DNA of 11,154 nucleotides, taken from positions 1-11,154 of the forward strand of contig JAUVXS010000049.1 of assembly GCA_030603485.1 (NCBI GenBank). The letters run 5' to 3'. This document shows positions 4,787 to 11,154 of this stretch, piece by piece (the first letter of the stretch is position 1; every line of letters starts with the position of its first letter). A program made the translations under genes and the position numbers. The notes beneath the pieces are model-generated. The model did not search any database. It worked only from the letters and a program-made list of their open reading frames with translations, and was not told the origin of the DNA. The stretch comes from Dehalococcoidia bacterium (GTDB taxonomy: Bacteria > Chloroflexota > Dehalococcoidia > GIF9 > AB-539-J10).

Positions 4787-4803
4787 GGCAAATGGTGTAT
4801 ACT
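4775..4803 (+). promoter_or_regulatory. Strong sigma-70 promoter for the 318-aa HTH gene and integrase
   Basis: TTGACA (4775-4780), a 17-base spacer and TATACT (4798-4803) match the consensus at 11 of 12 positions with ideal spacing. The start site would lie near 4810, about 40 bases before the ATG. The -35 box sits inside a palindrome, which implies repression. Confidence 0.8.
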
Positions 4804-4848
4804 CTAGGTGTCGAGTAAAAAGCTAATAACAAGCAAGAGGATGTCAAG

Positions 4849-5805
4849 ATGAAAAAAAGAGAGCTTTCTCCCATTGAGCTTAGAAAAGTGGTGGAGTTAA
4901 GACAGCTCGGGGCCAAGTGGACAGAAATTGAACAGGAAACCAAAGTTGAGAGACGAGCTGCAAAGCAGGCGTACGAAGAATGGGAGAAAGATAAAGAGAT
5001 CAAAGAGGAACAAGCAGCGCGTTTTCGTGTTGCGGCGGAAGCTTTTCACGAACACCTCAACGACTTAGTTAGACTAGCAGAATCCTTAACAGATACTCTC
5101 TATGTACCGAAAACGCTGCGGGAGCTGAATAGTGCCGACGAAGCTCTCGACCAATTATGGATTAGATATGCCGAAGGGCAACGCAAACCGTCTCCAGCTT
5201 CAAGTGTGGGAGAGCGTGGGGTCTGGAGAAGCAATATGCTTCTAAAGTCTCTCCGAGACCACACGCAAGAAAAGGTACGGTGGGAAACTTTAGAAGAATG
5301 GAAACAGTCGCGGAACAATGCTAAACACTATGCCGAGCAACTGCGATCGAAGGCTACAGAAGTTGTCAAGAATACTCTGAATGACTGCCTAGGTTTGGAA
5401 AAGAGGATCAAAACTGCGCTTGGGGACGACGATGTCATCGAAAGAATCACGGATGGAGTAATAGAGCATATATGGAGAGGGATTTTAACTGGTAAGCCAG
5501 ACAAGATGCATGTTATCAAAGGGATCATCCTGTACAACGAGGGGCAGGTCTGGCTAGTTGTCTATGAAAACAATTCGAAGACGAGATTTTACTTGAATGA
5601 TGAGGAACTTGCGAAAGACGTTTGGAGTATGTGCTGCCAGGTAGTTACGAACCTGTGGGATGAGGTTGAATCTGATTTGATACAGAATTTGACTTACGAG
5701 GTTTCCCAGATGCAGGCTAGAACCAAGGAATTTGGGGAAGGTTTGGATGAACTGGTACTGCGCCCCATGATACTCCACACACGGTGCGACTTGTGTCCAG
5801 CATGA
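4849..5805 (+). CDS. HTH-domain protein of unknown function, element regulator candidate, 318 aa
   Basis: Residues 6-46 read as a helix-turn-helix (LSPIELRKVVELRQLGAKWT, then IEQETKVERRAAKQAYEEW), similar to the N-terminal HTH of resolvase-like and transposase-like proteins. A charged, coiled region (47-80) and a long helical domain follow. A mixed segment with beta-like IKGIILYNEGQVWLVVY lies at 223-239, and the tail LRPMILHTRCDLCPA ends in a Cys-x-x-Cys pair. I recall similar proteins next to integrases in Dehalococcoidia genomes, but no function is established to my knowledge. An AAGAGG ribosome-binding site lies eight bases from the ATG, behind the strong repressible promoter. It is 90 bases upstream of the integrase and probably cotranscribed. 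It could be a recombination directionality or replication factor, which is inference only. Confidence 0.75.
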   Translation: MKKRELSPIELRKVVELRQLGAKWTEIEQETKVERRAAKQAYEEWEKDKEIKEEQAARFRVAAEAFHEHLNDLVRLAESLTDTLYVPKTLRELNSADEALDQLWIRYAEGQRKPSPASSVGERGVWRSNMLLKSLRDHTQEKVRWETLEEWKQSRNNAKHYAEQLRSKATEVVKNTLNDCLGLEKRIKTALGDDDVIERITDGVIEHIWRGILTGKPDKMHVIKGIILYNEGQVWLVVYENNSKTRFYLNDEELAKDVWSMCCQVVTNLWDEVESDLIQNLTYEVSQMQARTKEFGEGLDELVLRPMILHTRCDLCPA

Positions 5806-5877
5806 TAGAACATACGTCAGCACAGCTTTAGAATCTGAAGAAAGACGACAGCCATTAGATGACGCATTAAAAACTAG

Positions 5878-5887
5878 GGAAAGGAGG
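5878..5887 (+). promoter_or_regulatory. Strong ribosome-binding site of the integrase
   Basis: A GGAAAGGAGG-type sequence complementary to the 16S rRNA 3' end sits about eight bases before the ATG at 5896. It fixes the start and predicts efficient translation. Confidence 0.7.
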
Positions 5888-5895
5888 CGACCCAA

Positions 5896-7086
5896 ATGCC
5901 AGTTAGAAAAAGGTCAAAAGGGAGCTGGGAAATTTACCTTGATATCGGCTCAGACCCCATGACGGGTAAGCGCTTGAGACACTATGAGACTATCAAAGGG
6001 AGCAAGAAGTTCGCGAAACAGAGGTTGGCTGAATTGGAGGTCAGCATTGAGAAGGGAAGTTATGTTAAGCCAAGACGAATTACGTTAGCCGAGTGGCTGA
6101 GCAATTGGCTTAATGGTTATGTGTCAACGAATTGTGGCATTAGGACAGCACAAAGTTACCACTCTGAGGTGAGGTGTCATCTTATTCCAGCCTTAGGAGC
6201 AATACCACTGACACATCTCCAACCTCAGCAACTTCAGAACTATTATGCTCATGCTCTTTCCCATGGTCGTATTGATGGAAAGGGTGGCCTGTCCGCGCGA
6301 ACCGTGCAATATCACCACCGCATCCTTTCTGAGGCATTAAATCATGCTGTCAAGATAGGGCTCTTGGTTCGGAATGTAGCTGAAGTGGCAGACCCTCCTC
6401 ACCCTGAACGAAGGAATATGGCAACCCTAGCTCTTGAAGACATTCCCAAGTTTCTGAAAGCTACTCAAGAGACACCTTACTATGTACTGTTTTATACGGC
6501 GTTATACACTGGGATGCGCCTAGGGGAAATACTGGGATTACGTTGGTGTGATGTAGACCTAGATATGGCTTTTCTTTCTGTAGTTCAGACGTTGTATAAG
6601 CGCTCTGGGGTCTGCAAAATGCTGAATCCAAAGAGTTCTCACAGCCGACGCCGGATAGCATTGTCATCTTCTTTAGTACTGCTTCTACGTGAGTATCAAG
6701 CTGAGCAACAGACGCAAAGAATCTTGCTAGGAAAGCTTCCATCCGATACTGACCTCGTATTCAGTCATCTTGATGGTAAACCTCTAGACCCTGGGGTAGT
6801 GAGTCATACCTTTGCCAAAGTTCTCAAGAAAGCCAGGCTACCTCATATCCGCTTTCACGACCTTAGACATACTCATGCTACCCTCTTGCTAAAACGTGGC
6901 ATACACCCTAAAATAGTAAGTGAAAGGTTGGGGCACGCCAATATTGTCATTACCCTTGATACCTATAGCCATGTCTTGCCGGGGTTGCAGGAAAGAGCTG
7001 CCGAGCATTTTGACGACCTCGTTACACGAGAGAATGGTGGCAAAATGGCGGCAAGGAGCTCTGACCTAGCTAGCATGGGCCGCTAG
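5896..7086 (+). CDS. int: Tyrosine site-specific integrase overlapping tRNA-Lys
   Basis: A complete 396-residue phage-type integrase. Residues 1-58 form an arm-binding domain (KRSKGSWEIYLDIGSDPMTG). Residues 62-165 form the SAM-like core-binding domain (LAEWLSNWLNGY onward). Residues 175-375 are the catalytic domain with all active-site residues: R208 in TGMRLGEILGLRW, K246 in NPKSSHSRRR, H321 and R324 in HDLRHTHATLL, H347 in LGHAN, and nucleophile Y357 in TLDTYSHVLPG. It should catalyse integration and, with an excisionase, excision. The last three codons and the stop lie in the first ten bases of tRNA-Lys; the TAG is formed by tRNA bases 8-10. The extreme C-terminus is therefore encoded at the attachment site and could differ in the excised form. 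It lies downstream of the 318-residue HTH gene, probably in one transcript. Confidence 0.95.
   Translation: MPVRKRSKGSWEIYLDIGSDPMTGKRLRHYETIKGSKKFAKQRLAELEVSIEKGSYVKPRRITLAEWLSNWLNGYVSTNCGIRTAQSYHSEVRCHLIPALGAIPLTHLQPQQLQNYYAHALSHGRIDGKGGLSARTVQYHHRILSEALNHAVKIGLLVRNVAEVADPPHPERRNMATLALEDIPKFLKATQETPYYVLFYTALYTGMRLGEILGLRWCDVDLDMAFLSVVQTLYKRSGVCKMLNPKSSHSRRRIALSSSLVLLLREYQAEQQTQRILLGKLPSDTDLVFSHLDGKPLDPGVVSHTFAKVLKKARLPHIRFHDLRHTHATLLLKRGIHPKIVSERLGHANIVITLDTYSHVLPGLQERAAEHFDDLVTRENGGKMAARSSDLASMGR
7018..7030. repeat. Short inverted repeat 46 bases before tRNA-Lys
   Basis: CTCGT-TAC-ACGAG lies within the integrase 3' coding region, near the presumed attachment site. It could be an integrase or directionality-factor site, but the same bases are coding, so the signal is weak. 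Confidence 0.25.
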
Positions 7087-7149
7087 CTCAACTGGTAGAG
7101 CAGCTGACTCTTAATCAGCAGGTTCAGGGTTCGAGTCCCTGGCGGCTCA
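7077..7149 (+). tRNA. tRNA-Lys (anticodon CUU)
   Basis: A 73-base cloverleaf folds completely. The acceptor GGGCCGC pairs with GCGGCTC (one G-T pair), followed by discriminator A. The D stem is GCTC/GAGC. The anticodon stem GCTGA/TCAGC encloses loop CTCTTAA with anticodon CTT. The variable loop is AGGTT and the T stem CAGGG/CCCTG encloses TTCGAGT. CCA is not encoded. The 5' end overlaps the integrase gene by ten bases, which marks it as the probable integration target. Since the element lies upstream, it must supply the 5' end of the gene and the tRNA must be transcribed from element DNA, probably by a promoter inside int or by readthrough. Confidence 0.95.
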
Positions 7150-7234
7150 TATAAGATACCGAATTACACTCTAATGACATGAGACACATCACCCGACGTC
7201 AGCTGGTTGACAAAAAGCCCTGGGATGAACCTTT

Positions 7235-7278
7235 CCTGGATAGCTATTATTCTAGCGTCTCGATAATAGCTATTCAGG
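7235..7278. terminator. Long 16-bp hairpin at the end of the M50 protease gene
   Basis: Bases 7235-7250 pair with 7263-7278 (16 pairs, one of them G-T) around a 12-base loop. The stem overlaps the last codons and stop of the protease gene. It is probably the transcription end structure of the minus-strand operon, though no T run follows on that strand; RNA protection or a remnant repeat are alternatives. Confidence 0.5.
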
Positions 7279-8397
7279 TGTTGATCTTATCCCAAAATCG
7301 GCTCGGGTGCGCAGAAAGCGAGCTATATCCTCTCGGTTTATTATTCCAATAACTTTCCCGGCTTCTATTACCGGTATATGATTGGTGTTTTCCCCACTCA
7401 TTTCCTGGAGCACACTCAAGATATCCTGGGCAGGATAAGCCACCTTCAATTTGCTGGCCGGGGTCATGATATCTTGCACAGAAGTGATTGCCCAACTGCT
7501 GCGGGGGACTTTTTTTATCTGCTGCAGGGTGACCATGCCTTCTAATCCAGTTCCCCAGCTAATTGGGAAGCAACTTTGCCCTGTGGGCAATATATATTGC
7601 TGGGCTAGTTCCATCAAATTCAGGTGGGGAGGGACTAGGGGACAACCATAGTCCATAAGCTGGCGTGCTGTGATACCAATAAAGGCATCGCGAAGTAAAA
7701 CCTGCTGATAACTAGCCCTGGCTGCATTACGGAGAAACCAACCAATCAATATGAACCACAGGCCATTAAACCACCATTCGCGAACAACAATCATAAGGGC
7801 AAGTCCTCCGGCCATGAAGGCGTAAGCTACCCCCTGTCCCACCTTGGAAGCTATGCGAGTTGCTTTGTGATAATCGTCGGTTCTTTGCCATATGAGAGCA
7901 CGAAGTATTCTGCCTCCATCTAACGGAAAACCAGGGATTAAGTTGAATACAGCCAAAGCCACATTTATCAAAGCTAGCCACTGCATTAGGTTAGCGGCTA
8001 AGCCTGTCAGTAAAAGATGTAATCCGTAAAAAATACCAGCCAGAGCCAGGCTGGTTAAAGGGCCAACTATAGCTATTAAGAGTTCTGCTCTGGGGCGGGT
8101 CGCTTCCTTAGTTATCTGAGAGACACCGCCGAAAACAAAGAGCGTAATCTCTTTAACTGAGATATTGTTACGAATAGCAAGGATGCTGTGGGCCAGTTCA
8201 TGGGTAATGATGGAAGCAAAAAAGAGGAGGCTGGTTAATATGCCCAAAATTATCCTCTGCTCTATCGGAGGGTAAGGAGGCTCTACTAAGGGGTAAAGCA
8301 CGAGTGAAGAGGTAACCAGGGCAAAGATAATAAACCAGGTATAATGGAGTCGCAGGGGAATACCGAAGACTCTGCCTAGACTTATATTACCCCTCAT
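7270..8397 (-). CDS. M50 site-2-protease-type membrane metalloprotease with CBS domains
   Basis: A 375-residue integral membrane protein from the ATG at 8397. A TTG at 8421 would add eight residues but would overlap the upstream gene, so the ATG is preferred. It carries the zinc motif HELAH in a hydrophobic segment (about residues 66-70), the second conserved motif NLIPGFPLDGGRI with the third metal ligand Asp (about 152-164), and about six membrane segments. A cytoplasmic tail of two CBS motifs follows: about 233-300, less regular, and about 305-364, with VQDIMTP, HIPVIEAGKVIGIINREDI. Members cleave substrates within membranes, with adenylate-type ligands often sensed by the CBS pair; the substrate here is unknown. 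Its start lies eight bases past the agmatinase stop, so it is in the same operon as the polyamine genes. Confidence 0.9.
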   Translation of the reverse strand: MRGNISLGRVFGIPLRLHYTWFIIFALVTSSLVLYPLVEPPYPPIEQRIILGILTSLLFFASIITHELAHSILAIRNNISVKEITLFVFGGVSQITKEATRPRAELLIAIVGPLTSLALAGIFYGLHLLLTGLAANLMQWLALINVALAVFNLIPGFPLDGGRILRALIWQRTDDYHKATRIASKVGQGVAYAFMAGGLALMIVVREWWFNGLWFILIGWFLRNAARASYQQVLLRDAFIGITARQLMDYGCPLVPPHLNLMELAQQYILPTGQSCFPISWGTGLEGMVTLQQIKKVPRSSWAITSVQDIMTPASKLKVAYPAQDILSVLQEMSGENTNHIPVIEAGKVIGIINREDIARFLRTRADFGIRSTPE

Positions 8398-8405
8398 AGT
8401 CCTTC

Positions 8406-9320
8406 TTATGGCACAGTGCAACCGATAAGCTTGTAAGCTAATTTAGCCAATAGAAAAGCGCAAGAACCTGGCCCCTCGCCGGGGCAGAATTCCATTAAAT
8501 CGAAGCCCACCACATGCTTGTGAAGGGCAACCGATTGTATTATATCCAGGACTTGCCGCCATGACATGCCGTCGGGCTCAGGTGTACCTACTGCCGACAT
8601 AATAGAAGGGTCTAGAACATCTACATCTATGGTGATATAGACATCTTCGCTAAGCGAGTCCACTATCTGGTCTATAGAAGCTGTATTTGATGCCAAGTCA
8701 GACATATAGAAGGGCGTCAGCTTGTTTTGTGTTAAGAATTGCTTTTCTTCCCAGCTAAGGCTGCGCATTCCTACCTGGGAGATAGGGCAAAGCTCTAAGA
8801 TGCGGCGCATAACACAAGCCTGGCCATATTTAGTCCCCAGATATTCATCTCGAAGGTCGGCATGGGCATCCAGTTGCAACACAGAAAGTCCGGGGAATGC
8901 TTCCTTGAAAGCTCGAACCGCTCCCAAAGAAAGGGAGTGTTCTCCACCAAACAACACCACAAATTTCTCCTTTTGTATTAAGCCTTTAATCACCTGATAA
9001 ACTCTGTCAATCATGTCTTGGGGGCTGCTCAGCAGGGGTTCTACCTCGGGCAGGGTAGAAATACCAACTTTATATATCTCGCGGTCTAGCCCTAAATCAT
9101 AAAGCTCTAAATACTGGGAGGCATCGATGATAGCCTGGGGGCCATGGCGAGATCCGCCTCGCCATTCACTGGTGCTGTCGTAAGGAACAGGCAGAATTAC
9201 AGTCCTGGCTTGCTGTAAATTTGAATAAGGTGGGGCTAATCCAGCAAAGACCCGACGTGGCAGGAATGTCCCCTCCTGCCAACAAGCGAAGGACTCGGGG
9301 TAACAGTCGTGGTCATTCAT
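8406..9320 (-). CDS. speB: Agmatinase-type ureohydrolase
   Basis: A 304-residue member of the arginase/agmatinase family. The binuclear manganese ligands are all present: H128 in FGGEHSLS, D151, H153 and D155 in LDAHADLRDE, and D232 and D234 in IDVDVLDPS. The family glycine-rich GTPEPDGMSW loop follows. Agmatinase hydrolyses agmatine to putrescine and urea in the cytoplasm. Agmatine rather than arginine is inferred from the bacterial-type sequence and the neighbouring SAM decarboxylase, since substrate specificity in this family is hard to assign by eye. Its ATG overlaps the stop of the SAM decarboxylase gene by eight bases, so they are cotranslated. Putrescine from this enzyme and decarboxylated SAM from its neighbour are the two substrates of spermidine synthase, which is not in the window. 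Confidence 0.85.
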   Translation of the reverse strand: MNDHDCYPESFACWQEGTFLPRRVFAGLAPPYSNLQQARTVILPVPYDSTSEWRGGSRHGPQAIIDASQYLELYDLGLDREIYKVGISTLPEVEPLLSSPQDMIDRVYQVIKGLIQKEKFVVLFGGEHSLSLGAVRAFKEAFPGLSVLQLDAHADLRDEYLGTKYGQACVMRRILELCPISQVGMRSLSWEEKQFLTQNKLTPFYMSDLASNTASIDQIVDSLSEDVYITIDVDVLDPSIMSAVGTPEPDGMSWRQVLDIIQSVALHKHVVGFDLMEFCPGEGPGSCAFLLAKLAYKLIGCTVP

Positions 9321-9708
9321 GGTAAATAAAACTTTGGGGGTTGGCTATCGCAGGTTCTGCTTTGGGCCATTCTCTATCAATCAGGCAGGTTCGCAATTTA
9401 ACAAGTTGGAATCCTTCTCGAAAATGTTCTATTGCTTTCTCGGTATCAAAATCCTTGCAAGAGAAAACGTCTATATTGACGTAATTCTGCTCAACGAAGG
9501 TATGGATGCCAATATGACTTTCGGCTATGAAAACAAATCCTGATATTCCCCAATCCTCTAACACCGGCCCTACATATCTGATCACATATGGCGTTGAAAT
9601 CCTGGTCATTCCAATCTTAGCGGGATAACTTTCCAACCACTTCCGAAGGAAATCCTCGTCTCGGAGAATTTTTTGGTTGCTGGAATAGCCATCAATAATT
9701 AAGTGCAT
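9313..9708 (-). CDS. speH: S-adenosylmethionine decarboxylase proenzyme, prokaryotic short type
   Basis: A 131-residue proenzyme of the size of the class 1B (SpeH/SpeD) enzymes. Self-cleavage between E63 and S64 in IAESHIGIHTF would give a beta chain and an alpha chain whose N-terminal serine becomes the pyruvoyl group. H69 and C84 in NIDVFSC match the processing histidine and catalytic cysteine of the Thermotoga enzyme. The common HTWPE is HTFVE here, a modest divergence. The enzyme makes decarboxylated SAM, the aminopropyl donor for spermidine. The ATG overlaps the cinA stop by one base (TAATG) and has a strong GAGGAGGT ribosome-binding site within cinA; the 3' end overlaps the agmatinase gene. 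The gene is often labelled speD or speH. Confidence 0.9.
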   Translation of the reverse strand: MHLIIDGYSSNQKILRDEDFLRKWLESYPAKIGMTRISTPYVIRYVGPVLEDWGISGFVFIAESHIGIHTFVEQNYVNIDVFSCKDFDTEKAIEHFREGFQLVKLRTCLIDREWPKAEPAIANPQSFIYHE

Positions 9709-10928
9709 TAGACCTCCTCGAGCAACATCTTTCTTAAATCGAAAAGGGCGGCATAAACTGCCCTTTGCTTCATTCTTGAGAGATTTCCGCGGAGCATGTG
9801 GGTGAAGGTTTGCTCAAATCTATCACTGCTCAGGCCTATGAATGCCTGGCCGGAGTTTTTATCGGGATTCATGTTACCCCCAATACTCATGCCAACATCG
9901 GTCTGCAAATTCCTGCGCGCGGTCTCAGCCATTGCCTTGGCCACCTGAGTACTTTCCCCGCCGTATTGCCTCACAATGGAGGTATCCACACCACAAGACA
10001 CCTTAGCCTCATCACAGTAAGCCAGCAATCCTCCTTTGAAATAAATATGGCTTTCCATACCACTGGCAATGGTGTTGCATAGAAGCCCCTCGGTGCAAGA
10101 TTCCATGGTGGCTAAATTTAAGTTTCGGGCTCTGAGTAACTCCCCAATAACAGAACCCAGGGTGTCATCGTCCACCCCCCAAATATGGGGAGATAGAATG
10201 TTTCGAATTTGTTCTTCGCTTTGGGAAATACGGCGTTGAGCTTCTGCTTTTTTCTCTGCTTTGGCTGTGATGCGCAGATAAACACCGTCTGGATTGATAT
10301 AGGTAGCCACAGTAGGGTTGGATAGCTTGGAAAGAGGGGCTACCAATTCATCTACCTTAGCTTCGGCTAGCCGAAAAGTCTTAATTACCCTAGATAGGAT
10401 GACCTCTCCAGTTACTCTTTGCTGTAGTTTGGGGAATATGCTTTCCTGCCACATCAATTTCATCTCATCCGGCGGCCCGGGCAGGGCTATGATTATGTGG
10501 CCGCCTTTTTCAACCCACCAACCAGGCGCTGTGCCCATGTGATTGGAAATTATTTGAGCCGAACGGATGGTGGTTGCCTGTTTTATATTGCTTTTTGGTA
10601 TTTCCCCAAGATAGCGGCTGAGTAAATCCTGCAATTCTTGCCATAACTTTTCATCGACTTTCAGTTCTTCATTCACTAGCTCACCAACGGCCTCTCGGGT
10701 AATATCATCTTGGGTAGGTCCCAATCCACCTGTAGTAATAATAAGGTCTGCTCTCTTCCAAGCTTGTTTTAAGGTATCAACCAATCTTCTCTGATTGTCG
10801 CCTACTGTAGAGACAAAATATAAGTCGATTCCCAGCGAAGGTAATTGATTGGCTAAAAAGGAAGAATTAGTATCAATTATATTGCCCAGTAAAATTTCTG
10901 TGCCGACGGGTATTATCTCTGCCTTCAT
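9708..10928 (-). CDS. cinA: CinA-family protein with an altered C-terminal deamidase domain
   Basis: A 406-residue protein of full CinA length. The N-terminal domain (about 1-170) has the molybdopterin-binding-like COG1058 signatures PVGTEILLGNIIDTN, TVGDN and TTGGLGPTQDD, and ALPGPPDEM. This half has ADP-ribose pyrophosphatase activity in studied relatives. The C-terminal domain (about 255-400) corresponds to the PncC nicotinamide mononucleotide deamidase, but the motifs are eroded: ESCTGG is ESCTEG (276-281), and the TGIAGP-GG loop reads IGGNMNPDK (349-357), without the usual Thr and Pro. Deamidase activity is therefore doubtful. The start is fixed by an in-frame stop ten bases upstream; no good ribosome-binding site is seen. 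It leads the overlapping cinA, speH, speB, protease set, downstream of thiC. Confidence 0.9.
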   Translation of the reverse strand: MKAEIIPVGTEILLGNIIDTNSSFLANQLPSLGIDLYFVSTVGDNQRRLVDTLKQAWKRADLIITTGGLGPTQDDITREAVGELVNEELKVDEKLWQELQDLLSRYLGEIPKSNIKQATTIRSAQIISNHMGTAPGWWVEKGGHIIIALPGPPDEMKLMWQESIFPKLQQRVTGEVILSRVIKTFRLAEAKVDELVAPLSKLSNPTVATYINPDGVYLRITAKAEKKAEAQRRISQSEEQIRNILSPHIWGVDDDTLGSVIGELLRARNLNLATMESCTEGLLCNTIASGMESHIYFKGGLLAYCDEAKVSCGVDTSIVRQYGGESTQVAKAMAETARRNLQTDVGMSIGGNMNPDKNSGQAFIGLSSDRFEQTFTHMLRGNLSRMKQRAVYAALFDLRKMLLEEV

Positions 10929-11036
10929 TTTTGAATATTAGCTGTGAGTCCTTCACCTCCCGTCATTCTGACCATAAACGCAGTAAAGAGAAACAATCCA
11001 GCGTCGCTCAGAACGGGTTCATCAAAGCAGTCCCAG
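10929..11036. repeat. Intergenic spacer with an imperfect inverted repeat, REP-like
   Basis: Between thiC and cinA, CCCGTCATTCTGACC-like and GCTCAGAACGGG-like segments (about 10959-10972 and 11007-11019) form imperfect complementary arms. The CGTCATTCTGA/GCTCAGAAC word style resembles dispersed intergenic repeats seen in many bacterial genomes. Only one copy is in the window, so the repeat status cannot be shown. Confidence 0.3.
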
Positions 11037-11153
11037 TTAGCATTTGCTTGATGAGGTGCCTAGATACTTTTCAACTATTGCCATAGCACAATATTTGCCG
11101 CACATGCTGCAAGTCTCTCCGTTAGCAGGTATCCTACTATGGACTTGCTTCGA
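11037..11153 (-). CDS. thiC: ThiC-family radical SAM protein, C-terminal end only
   Basis: The window edge cuts this gene; only the last 38 residues remain, RIPANGETCSMCGKYCAMAIVEKYLG at their core (positions 7-32), then a short tail and TAA. The cysteine cluster with CSMCG is the C-terminal iron-sulfur site of phosphomethylpyrimidine synthase (ThiC), which converts aminoimidazole ribotide to the thiamine pyrimidine with radical SAM chemistry. The spacing here is Cys-x2-Cys-x3-Cys, one residue shorter than the CSMCGPKFC of the common bacterial enzyme; from memory the shorter ThiC homologues of archaea and anaerobes show this. The close relatives BzaA, BzaB and BzaF, which make hydroxybenzimidazole for cobamides, cannot be excluded from the tail alone. 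Confidence 0.75.
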   Translation of the reverse strand, partial: SKQVHSRIPANGETCSMCGKYCAMAIVEKYLGTSSSKC

Positions 11154-11154
11154 A

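Larger units (their letters stand above)
1756..7086. mobile_element. Putative integrated element ending at tRNA-Lys; left edge unresolved
   Basis: This interval separates two stable-looking minus-strand chromosomal blocks. It contains an intact tyrosine integrase ending inside a tRNA gene, a truncated second recombinase, an excisionase-like HTH protein, an AbrB-type regulator, two lineage-specific accessory proteins and a cyclase-like cargo gene. The right boundary is the 5' part of tRNA-Lys. The left boundary is a guess placed at the tRNA-like fragment; I found no convincing long direct repeat of the tRNA-Lys sequence on the left. There are no replication, conjugation or phage structural genes, so it would be a small non-autonomous or decayed element. 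Confidence 0.45.

Noticed and set aside
10926..10967. Thirteen-codon upstream frame (MTGGEGLTANIQK) whose stop overlaps the cinA start.
   Set aside because: It has no ribosome-binding site of its own, the frame extends upstream through the repeat-like spacer, and the overlap may be chance.
1..11154. CRISPR array, rRNA or complete insertion sequence.
   Set aside because: No regularly spaced long repeats, no rRNA sequence and no transposase gene are visible on either strand.

Overview
The window looks like a chromosomal segment of an anaerobic Chloroflexota bacterium, most likely of the Dehalococcoidia. This placement is an inference from remembered gene families: the ECF sigma factor paired with a membrane-anchored DUF4382 protein, the HTH/AbrB/integrase accessory module, and the compact polyamine, CinA and ThiC gene set. 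No ribosomal marker is present to prove it. Base composition is moderate, roughly mid-40s percent GC by eye.

Layout. (1) Positions 40-1394, minus strand: a two-gene operon with an ECF sigma factor followed, with ATGA overlap, by a one-pass membrane protein carrying an extracytoplasmic DUF4382-like domain, a plausible partner or anti-sigma factor. (2) About 1495-2063: a gene-poor, scarred stretch with the 3' remnant of a minus-strand beta-rich coding sequence and a 3'-half tRNA-like fragment. (3) 2106-3242, plus strand: a divergent class III nucleotidyl-cyclase-like protein that keeps both metal-binding aspartates, with an unknown helical C-terminal region. (4) 3533-4676, minus strand: an accessory operon of an AbrB-type protein, an excisionase-like HTH protein, a 29-residue small ORF with a near-ideal Shine-Dalgarno, a 118-residue mobile-element protein and a truncated tyrosine recombinase. 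(5) 4677-4848: a divergent control region with an excellent sigma-70 promoter and a palindrome over its -35 box. (6) 4849-7086, plus strand: a 318-residue HTH protein and a complete tyrosine integrase. The integrase stop codon lies inside the following tRNA-Lys(CUU) gene (7077-7149). (7) 7270-11153, minus strand: a housekeeping cluster of thiC (tail only), cinA, SAM decarboxylase, agmatinase-type ureohydrolase and an M50 CBS-domain protease. The last four are overlapping or nearly touching.

Interpretation. Segments 2-6 read as an integrated, partly decayed mobile element between two stable chromosomal blocks. Its right edge is at the 5' end of tRNA-Lys; its left edge is not resolved but is probably within about 1495-2063. 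The intact integrase, the excisionase-like protein, the AbrB regulator and the divergent control region would form its integration/excision module. The cyclase-like gene would be cargo, with a possible signalling or defence role that is inferred only. The truncated second recombinase shows an older rearrangement. On the right, the speD and speB products would supply decarboxylated SAM and putrescine for polyamine synthesis; no spermidine synthase or arginine decarboxylase gene is present in the window.
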